Assembly (NCBI GenBank): GCA_964355015.1
Contig: CAYHCE010000005.1
Location: 52,907 to 116,906, forward strand
DNA from: CAYHCE01 sp964355015
GTDB lineage: Bacteria; Cyanobacteriota; Cyanobacteriia; PCC-6307; Cyanobiaceae
Length of the DNA stretch: 64,000 bases
Reading direction: 5' to 3'
Position numbers and translations under genes: made by a program. Every line of letters starts with the position of its first letter. Position 1 is the stretch's first letter. The notes beneath the pieces are model-generated. The model was not told the origin of the DNA. It searched no databases and saw only the letters and a program-made list of their open reading frames with translations. Below, piece after piece: positions 57,992 to 64,000 of the stretch.

Positions 57992-58492
57992 ATGGCTGCT
58001 CTGCTGCGTTCCCTGCTCGCCGCTCTTTGCGCGGCCCTCGTACTGGCCTGTGGGGGGCTGCTCCTGCCGGCGGCCCCCGCTCAGGCGGCGATGGACTACG
58101 CCAAACAGGTGCTGATCGGCTCGGACTTCCACGCAGGTGATCTGCGGGGTGTCACGTTCAATCTCACCAACCTGCGGGATGCGGATCTCTCCGGCTCCGA
58201 CCTGCGCAACGCCAGCCTGTTCGGCGCCAAGCTGCAGGACGCGAACCTGCGGGGGGCGGATCTGCGCCAGGCCACCCTCGACTCGGCCGTGCTGCAGGGC
58301 ACGGATCTGCGCGACGCGGTGCTGGAAGATGCCTTCGCCTTCAACACCAAGTTCGACCAGGTGGCGATCGAGGGGGCTGATTTCACCAACGTGCCGCTGC
58401 GGGCCGATGTGCGCAAGAAGCTCTGCGCCATGGCCAGCGGCACCAACCCGGTCACGGGCCGGGCCACCCGCGACACCCTCGGCTGTGCCTGA
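57992..58492 (+). CDS. Exported pentapeptide-repeat protein
   Basis: The 166-residue protein has a signal peptide (LLAALCAALVLACGGLLLPA, then APAQAA) and about 12 pentapeptide units A(D/N)LxG-like, seen in LRGVTFNLTNLRDADLSGSD and LQDANLRGADLRQATLDSAV. They form a right-handed beta-helix. The C-terminus (KLCAMASGTNPVTGRATRDT) has two cysteines. Similar proteins are found in the thylakoid lumen of cyanobacteria and chloroplasts; the location here is inferred. Function unknown. The ATG at 57992 begins the signal. Confidence 0.85.
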   Translation: MAALLRSLLAALCAALVLACGGLLLPAAPAQAAMDYAKQVLIGSDFHAGDLRGVTFNLTNLRDADLSGSDLRNASLFGAKLQDANLRGADLRQATLDSAVLQGTDLRDAVLEDAFAFNTKFDQVAIEGADFTNVPLRADVRKKLCAMASGTNPVTGRATRDTLGCA

Positions 58493-58528
58493 GGTTCCGT
58501 TTTTCCTGGTGATCCCCGCTGCTGCGCC

Positions 58529-58948
58529 ATGAGCTTCGATGCCCACAGCCTGGAGCGCCTCAGGAAACTGGGCCGCCAGCTGCCCCAGCCCCTGCCCGCG
58601 CCCCAGCCCGCCGTCGGCGCCGCACCCAGGGCCAGCGAGAAGCGCCACAAGGTGGAAACGGAGACCGATCCGGAGGCTCTGTTCCACGAGCTGATGCAGG
58701 TCAGCCCCGACGGCACGGTGCCGCCGCATCTGATCGATCGTCTTCGCCGGGTGGAGGAGAACAAGCAGCGGCAGCGGAGGGAGGAACGGCTGCGTCAGGA
58801 CCCCCCGGCCGGCGGCGGCCCTCCGCCTGCCCCGCGGCAGGGGGAGCTGCGCCCCAACCGGAACCGGCGCCAGCCCGCCGGCAGCGAGGAGCAGCAGCTC
58901 TACACCGAGTTCCAGGCCCTCCTGCTGGAGGGAGAAGGGGACGAATGA
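58529..58948 (+). CDS. Hydrophilic conserved-looking protein, unknown
   Basis: The 139-residue product has a short N-terminal motif (SLERLRKLGRQLPQPLPAPQ), a central ordered part (ETETDPEALFHELMQVSPDG then TVPPHLIDRLRRVEENKQRQ) and a Pro/Arg-rich linker. It closes with an acidic end EEQQLYTEFQALLLEGEGDE. No membrane segment and no catalytic motif. It sits 36 bases after the pentapeptide-repeat gene and shortly before the patatin gene on the same strand, so the three may be cotranscribed. Not recognised. Confidence 0.65.
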   Translation: MSFDAHSLERLRKLGRQLPQPLPAPQPAVGAAPRASEKRHKVETETDPEALFHELMQVSPDGTVPPHLIDRLRRVEENKQRQRREERLRQDPPAGGGPPPAPRQGELRPNRNRRQPAGSEEQQLYTEFQALLLEGEGDE

Positions 58949-59005
58949 TCTGCGGCTGAGGTGCGGCGTATCGATGCCAGGCTGAGGCCAACCGGTTCCG
59001 GTGCC

Positions 59006-61174
59006 ATGCCCCTGGAGTCCCCCGCTGATCTGGCCCTGTCGATCTCGGGCGGCGGACACCGCGCTGCCGCCTTCGGGCTCGGCACGATTGCCCTGCTGCA
59101 GGAGCTGGAGCTCATGGAGCGGGTGGCGGTGCTCTCCACCGTGTCGGGCGGTTCGCTGGTGGGGGGCTTCTACCTCTGCGCCAAGGCCGGGTTCCTGCAC
59201 GATGCCGAAGTCCCGCAGCGGGCCCTGGAGGCCTGGCGAGACGATGGGTTCCGGCACAGGTTCCTCCTGCCCTTCCTCGCCTTCCTCCATGACGGGCGCC
59301 TGGGGGACCGTCTGGTGGCCGACCTGCTGCCGATCCCGCTGGGCCCAGGCACGAAGCTGATTCGCAGCGCCGCCGAGGAGGTGCAGGCCCTGCTGCAAGA
59401 GCAGGGCTGTCCTGACACGCTGGGCCACGAGGCGATCCACGCCCTGCTGGCGCGCGGCGGCTGCGCGCCCGATCACGTGTACTTCAATGCGGCCGATCTC
59501 ACCTCGCTGGATCTGTTCCGCTTCGGGGTGATGCGGCATCCCCGCAACGGTCCCGCCTACGTGGTGAATCGCTTCCGCATTCCGGTCGACGCCGAGGTGG
59601 GGGATCCAGCCCGGATCGTGGCCGCCGGCCTGCGGATCGCCGACTGCGTGGCGGCCTCCTTCTGCTTTCCCGGTGGCTTCGAGCCGCTCCTCTTCCCCGA
59701 CGACTTCCTGCGCCTCCGAGCGGAAGACGAGGAGTTGCGGGCGGTGACCACGCGCCTGTGCGGCGGTGCCTCGGCGGTGGCGCTGATGGACGGGGGTCTG
59801 TACGACAACCTCGGCCTGGCCAGCGTGGAGATCACGGTCCAGTCGCTGCGGCTGGAGGAGGCGATCCGGCTGCGGATCGGGCCCCATCTGAGTGACGCCG
59901 AGCGGGCCCGCACACCCCATCCCGAGCGAGGCCGGATCTATGTTCTGGCCACCGATGTGGACAACATCCAGCCGGCGAACAAGGCACTGGATCCAGCCGG
60001 CCAGAACCCTCCGCAGGAACCCGCCGGCTCGGACGAGGCCCGCCGCCGCGGCGGCGGGCTGCTCGCCGCCCGCCGCTGGGCCTGGGCTTTGCTCAGCGGT
60101 GTGGGCGGCGCCCTGCTGCCGCTGCTGACGCTGTTGGCCCTGCCGCCGGCCGCGGCGGTCTGGATCGTGCGCCAGCTGCCCGTGCTGCGGCCACCACTGC
60201 TGGGCTGGATCCGGCGCAGCCCGGCCCTGGCGCTGCCGCTGCGCCAGCTGGGTCTGGTGCCGAATCCCGCCGGAGCCCCGGGCGCCGCTGGCGTGAGCGT
60301 GCCGCTGCTGGCGGGCGCCGCCCTGCTCTGGACCCGGCGGCGCACGGCGCAGGTGCTGCCGGCCTTCAACGGCTACCTCAAGCGCACCCGCAACCTCACC
60401 TATCAGTACCTGAGCTACAAGTACCGGAATTTCGCTGGCGGTGAACCCAACACCTTCCTGCTGCGCAACCTGATCTTCGAGCTGGCTCCCGGGCCGGACT
60501 CGGACCCGGATCGCCGGCTCGACGAGCTCACCCGGCCGCTGCAGGCCTTCGATGCCTGCGGGGCGGAGTCCCATCACGAAGGCAACGACTGGATCCGCCA
60601 GAAGCTCGAGCCCATCGCCTGGCTGCTGGCGCTTCCCTGGCCTGAGGATCCCGAGGGACCGCTGCACCTCCCCGATCGGTTCGACAGCCAGGCGAACCGG
60701 CAGCGGCTGCGTCAGCTGCGGGCCGATCTTGCGCTCGATCGGGCGGTGCGGACCTGGCAGCGGATCCAGGCGGTGCTGACCCGGCCGGAAGAACCGCTCA
60801 GCCAGGCTGATGATGCCCTGACCTGCCTGTTGCGCGTGGCCCGGAGCGTCCACAGCGGGCTGCCGGCCCCATCGGGTCTGCCGCTGATCGGTGATCCGCT
60901 GCTGTCGCAGATCTGCGAGATGGCCACGAACCTGCCCACCACCCTCTGGCTGGAGGAGTTCCGTCATTACGTGCCCAACACCTTCCTGCCCGATGGGCGG
61001 ATCCAGCACCCAGGCGGCTGGTACGTGGACGAGGGTCTGGTCGGCTCCGGGCTGGTACGAGCCAATCTGTACAAAGGCGTGGCGGTGGACGTGGCCCTTG
61101 CGGCTGGCTTTCTGAACACCTGCTTCAATCTGCTGGAGTTCAGCGCGAGTCGATTGCCTGCCGTCGAGGAGTGA
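59006..61174 (+). CDS. Large patatin-like phospholipase
   Basis: Predicted lipid acyl hydrolase with the Ser-Asp dyad. The oxyanion loop is SGGGHRAAAFGLG, the nucleophile elbow is VSGGSLVGG, and the catalytic Asp is in ALMDGGLYDNLG. At about 720 residues it is roughly twice the size of a simple patatin. The catalytic domain ends near residue 310. A hydrophobic region follows (WALLSGVGGALLPLLTLLAL and a nearby second stretch), which suggests membrane association. The last 200 residues are helical. The ATG at 59006 is chosen; GTG at 58961 would add 15 residues. Role unknown. Confidence 0.85.
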   Translation: MPLESPADLALSISGGGHRAAAFGLGTIALLQELELMERVAVLSTVSGGSLVGGFYLCAKAGFLHDAEVPQRALEAWRDDGFRHRFLLPFLAFLHDGRLGDRLVADLLPIPLGPGTKLIRSAAEEVQALLQEQGCPDTLGHEAIHALLARGGCAPDHVYFNAADLTSLDLFRFGVMRHPRNGPAYVVNRFRIPVDAEVGDPARIVAAGLRIADCVAASFCFPGGFEPLLFPDDFLRLRAEDEELRAVTTRLCGGASAVALMDGGLYDNLGLASVEITVQSLRLEEAIRLRIGPHLSDAERARTPHPERGRIYVLATDVDNIQPANKALDPAGQNPPQEPAGSDEARRRGGGLLAARRWAWALLSGVGGALLPLLTLLALPPAAAVWIVRQLPVLRPPLLGWIRRSPALALPLRQLGLVPNPAGAPGAAGVSVPLLAGAALLWTRRRTAQVLPAFNGYLKRTRNLTYQYLSYKYRNFAGGEPNTFLLRNLIFELAPGPDSDPDRRLDELTRPLQAFDACGAESHHEGNDWIRQKLEPIAWLLALPWPEDPEGPLHLPDRFDSQANRQRLRQLRADLALDRAVRTWQRIQAVLTRPEEPLSQADDALTCLLRVARSVHSGLPAPSGLPLIGDPLLSQICEMATNLPTTLWLEEFRHYVPNTFLPDGRIQHPGGWYVDEGLVGSGLVRANLYKGVAVDVALAAGFLNTCFNLLEFSASRLPAVEE

Positions 61175-61823
61175 TGCAGTGCGGCGGCGGCCACGGCACA
61201 ACCACGCTGGGCGCGGCCCTCGATGGGCCAGCGGGAAGATGATCACGCAGTGCCAGCTACGCCACCCCTTGCCAAGCCTGGTGGCTGTAGACGAAGCCGC
61301 CAGGAGTTCCTGCCAGGTGGAACGATGGTTCAGAATCATCACCCCAGCGGGCGATCCATCGAGGTAGCTGCTCAAGCGTCAAGGAGAGGGTCACCCTAAG
61401 TGTGATTTCCCACCAGGTTATTCACCGCTCAGCAGCCGCAGAAGACTGGGAAATCACAGTTAACCAGGCAACAAATTCTTCCATGACTCAACTCCCCGTT
61501 CAACCTGACTGAGACCGGGCACGCCCAACAGCTGCAGGCCCTCCCTAACAGCCTGCCCTGGGATTCGCCCACCCTTGCTGGCACTTCGAAAACTGCACTG
61601 TGAAGTTTCCCATAGCAGGAGTGGACCACTAAGAGACTCCTGGCTAGTAGTTGAATAGTTACCGAGCGAACGATGGAGCCCATGCTCGTCCTGTTGATCC
61701 GTTGAGACCATTCAGGGGCAGCGGAATCAACCACTCTCATTCCAGAGCTATCAAATGAGCACGTAGACCAGCCCTGAAGTAGCTGGGCTTCATGTGAACA
61801 TCCCCTTCATCGCAAGCCAATCA
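61175..61823. other. Long intergenic region at the border of the AT-rich island
   Basis: About 650 bases with no supportable gene. The first 200 are GC-rich like the patatin gene; from about 61380 the composition becomes balanced and then AT-rich. Minus-strand frames at 61429-61740 and 61175-61375 exist, but their products (such as RSVTIQLLARSLLVVHSCYG) match nothing I know and have no start signals. The region may hold decayed mobile DNA; I see no tRNA, promoter or repeat I would defend. Confidence 0.5.
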
Positions 61824-63104
61824 ATGACCAACCCATTCATCAGTGTCAAGCTCCCAAATGGTGGCGAAGATTACCCCTTGGGCGAGACTAAGATCATTAA
61901 TTGGGGTTCAGAGTTTCATCCTGGCCCAATCTCGATTGAATTGGTTGACACGATCAAGAATAAATCATTTTTCATCAAGAAAAACTACCAAATTGCGCCT
62001 GAGTTTCCCCTTAACTGGGAAGTAGGAAAGCTAGATAAGACTTACGAGGGAAACACGGAGCCGGTCACGCCTGGACATGACTACAAGATTCGCATCAAAA
62101 CTACAGCAGGAACAATTATAACGGACGAGAGCGATAATACATTTACAATCTCAGCACCTAAAAAGATTAGAATAACTTATCCGACAGGTCAGGATGTGTT
62201 GACACTAAACAAAGATACGTTGATAACTTGGGAAAACAAAGGAGGGCTCAAAGGCAACATTAACCTGCTGTTGTGGCGTCAAGGCCTCAGCCCCTATGTA
62301 ATCGGGTCGGATATTCCAGTGAGCAACTTAAAGCTTTCCTAGGAGGTGGGTAAGAACGAGTATGGAGCAAAGATTGAGCCTGGCAAGTACTGTATTGTTG
62401 TTCTCGATCAATCCAATGAGTACTTGGAGATCTCAGATTTTTTCACCATTTGCCCGCCAGCGAGCTTCTCACTTGTTCCAGAGATTAGGAACAGTTACCT
62501 AAACAAGGTAACCTCTTGGAAAAACTTCTTGTGCACAGGAGAATTGTACTCAAAGGGGAACTTAAACGACCCCGGGGAAATACCTCTTGGAGGTACGATG
62601 GTTGGTTTCATGAATACTATTGAAAGTAGTTTTTGCTTTGAGGTGCAAAGAAGAGACGCTTATAGAAGTTTTTTGAAGTTTGATCTTAGCAAGGTTAAAA
62701 TGCAGAACTTCGGTAAACCGATAGTGGATAACGCAAAACTTCTATTGACCAAAGAAAGTACATATTATTGCCATGGTGACTTTGTGACAAATGAGAGCTG
62801 TTGCGCCGGTAGAATCTTTATTGTGAATGCACCCGTGGATATGGCTGAACCCTTCTATGGATTTTGGGCTGACGCCACTCAATACAGTAGCATTCCCCAG
62901 CACAAAGGAACGAGCGGCAAAGCGGTTTACGATGGAGGTAAGAACTTAGAAATTGATGTTACTACAGCCGTGCAGGACTGGGTTGACAACAAGAAGCCTA
63001 ATTATGGCTTCATGATTACAGGAGTTAATGAAAACTTTCACAAGGATGGTGATGCCTGTGTTACAAAGTTTTATCCAGTTATTCTTTCCATTTTACTCAA
63101 ATAG
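61824..63104 (+). pseudogene. AT-rich gene with beta-sandwich repeats, split by one amber codon
   Basis: One continuous frame of 426 codons is interrupted only by TAG at codon 173 (62340-62342). The part before holds a repeat starting VKLPNGGEDYPLGETKIINW and a second starting ITYPTGQDVLTLNKDTLITW. These are like the Ser/Thr-rich, Kre9/KNH-like beta-sandwich modules of surface proteins. The first repeat has PLNWEVGK where the second has KLS-stop-EVGK, so the stop replaces a Trp codon (TGG to TAG). After the stop the second repeat finishes, then a DNRLRE/CBM96-like domain follows (YRSFLKFDLSKVK; GKNLEIDVTTAVQDWV). No signal peptide. Codon use is AT-rich, unlike all neighbours, so it was probably acquired. 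A GTG at 61794 is an alternative start. Confidence 0.75.
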
Positions 63105-63180
63105 TCAATCATTTCCAGCCTCCTGCATGCTGTCTACTTTCCGCCGACAGGCTGGTTGAGCGGCGGGCAAGTGGCTTGAC

Positions 63181-63213
63181 GCCGGACACGGAGACTTGGG
63201 TCCTGTATCCGGC
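63181..63213. terminator. Imperfect hairpin between the AT-rich gene and the recD-like gene
   Basis: GCCGGACACGGA (63181-63192) and TCCTGTATCCGGC (63201-63213) pair with one mismatch and one bulge around an eight-base loop. It lies between convergent genes, just before the recD-like stop. No U-tract, so terminator function is tentative. Confidence 0.35.
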
Positions 63214-63236
63214 GTGGAATCCACAGCTGCGGCTGC

Positions 63237-64000
63237 TCAGCTGAGCCATTCCGCCAGCTTGGTGTAACGCTTTCGTCCCAGATGGTTCCTGATGGCCATC
63301 GCCAGAGCCTTCTTCTGGCCCACCAGCACCACCAGCTGCTTGCCGCGGGTGATGCCGGTGTACACCAGGTTGCGCTGCAGCATCGCGTAGTGCTGCGTCA
63401 GCAGCGGAATCACCACCGCGGGATATTCGCTGCCCTGGCTCTTGTGGATCGTGCAGGCGTAGGCAGGCACCAGGTTGTCGAGTTCACCCCAGCCGTAAGT
63501 CACCTCACGGCCGTCAAAACGCACCGTCAGTTCGCTGGCATCGGCATCGATCGTTTCCACCGTGCCCACATCACCGTTGAACACCTCCTTCTCGTAGTCG
63601 TTGGCCACCTGCATCACCTTGTCGGCCGGCGCGAAGCGCCAGCCAAAACGCTCCACCTGCTCAGTCGGGTCGGGGTTGAGCAGGTGCTGCAGCTCGATGT
63701 TGAGCGACCTTGAGCCGCAGCCACCGCGGGCCATCGGGCAGAGCACCTGCACCTGGGCGATCGGATCGAGGCCAAAGCGGGCCGGAATGCGTTCGCCCAC
63801 CAGCTTGAGGATCAGGGCCACGGCCTGCTCGGGCGTCTCGGCCGGCAGGAAGTAGAAGTCAGTGGTGGCATCCGTTGGCGGCGGCCGCAGGTCGGGAATG
63901 GTGCCGGCGTTGATGGCGTGGGCGGTGGTGATGATGCGGCTGGACGCCGCCTGGCGGAACACCTCCGTGAGCCGGGCCACCGGCAGGGCGGCGCTGTTGA
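63237..64000 (-). CDS. RecD-like ATP-dependent helicase (RecD2/TraA type), partial
   Basis: C-terminal 253 residues of a superfamily 1B helicase; the N-terminal part with Walker A and B lies beyond the right edge. The visible part begins with the VARLTEVFRQAASSRIITTA motif typical of RecD2. It continues with QVLCPMARGGCGSRSLNIEL, the SH3-like insert (FNGDVGTVETIDADASELTV) and motif V YACTIHKSQGSEYPAVVIPL. Motif VI is NLVYTGITRGKQLVVLVGQ. The role is likely 5'-3' DNA unwinding in repair. Its GC-rich composition shows that the AT-rich island ends before it. Confidence 0.9.
   Translation of the reverse strand, partial: NSAALPVARLTEVFRQAASSRIITTAHAINAGTIPDLRPPPTDATTDFYFLPAETPEQAVALILKLVGERIPARFGLDPIAQVQVLCPMARGGCGSRSLNIELQHLLNPDPTEQVERFGWRFAPADKVMQVANDYEKEVFNGDVGTVETIDADASELTVRFDGREVTYGWGELDNLVPAYACTIHKSQGSEYPAVVIPLLTQHYAMLQRNLVYTGITRGKQLVVLVGQKKALAMAIRNHLGRKRYTKLAEWLS

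Noticed and set aside
57962..61375. 1137-codon open frame on the minus strand opposite the patatin and pentapeptide genes
   Set aside because: It runs antisense across three well-supported genes, is rich in Gly, Gln, Arg and His and has no recognisable domain. Such frames are expected in very GC-rich DNA.
61429..61740. 103-codon minus-strand frame in the long intergenic region
   Set aside because: Cys/Ser/Arg-rich product with no recognisable family, no GC-biased third positions and no start context.

Overview
This 64 kb window reads as chromosome from a high-GC unicellular cyanobacterium of the Synechococcus/Cyanobium type. The evidence is in the genes. There are chlorophyll and bilin enzymes (glutamyl-tRNA reductase, ChlP, GUN4, PcyA), a phycobilisome core subunit (ApcF), a photosystem II assembly factor (Psb28), the class II FBPase/SBPase of the Calvin cycle, system II cytochrome c assembly (CcsA), ferredoxin-type sulfite reductase and SipA. 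Most of the window is dense and strongly GC-rich, so long open frames appear opposite many real genes; these are shadows and are left out.

Layout. 1-4.0 kb: glgC (cut by the window edge), hemA, glpX, rpe. 4.1-9.8 kb, minus strand: ccsA, then the LPS-export set lptF-like/lptB/lptA-like, a DUF309 gene and typA. 9.9-21.3 kb: an M15 carboxypeptidase, chlP, glyS, sir, a small exported protein, a VanX-like dipeptidase, recG and an unknown acidic-linker protein. 21.4-27.9 kb, minus strand: tsf, rpsB, a family 2 glycosyltransferase, a 51-residue basic protein, and devA-devC-devB coupled to pcyA. 27.9-35.7 kb, mostly plus strand: two M16 peptidase-like genes, sipA (minus), a BioY-like gene, lspA, an FHA-penicillin-binding protein fusion and a membrane GTPase. 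35.5-43.9 kb: a PLP decarboxylase, tadA, a class V aminotransferase, apcF, glnA and several small unknowns. 43.9-54.5 kb: gun4, mnmH, psb28, two AI-2E-type permeases, then secF, secD, pdhB, ispE and rsmA.

54.5-63.2 kb is the accessory part. It holds a decayed ISAs1-family transposase, a repeat-rich RTX-like protein, yjbQ, a stretch that may hold a decayed gene, yraN, a pentapeptide-repeat protein and a large patatin. It ends in a clearly AT-richer island whose single gene (beta-sandwich repeats plus a carbohydrate-binding/DNRLRE-like end) is interrupted by one in-frame amber codon. The window closes inside a recD-like helicase gene.

Genes are packed into overlapping strings (ATGA, TTGA, GTGA and TGATG junctions), and several convergent pairs overlap at their 3' ends. 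The clearest regulatory signal is an NtcA-type promoter in front of glnA, with a perfect 10+1+10 palindrome near the divergent apcF. I found no rRNA, no complete tRNA, no CRISPR array and no intact mobile element. I do not see a convincing new multi-gene system. The repeat protein and the interrupted AT-rich gene are the least explained items.
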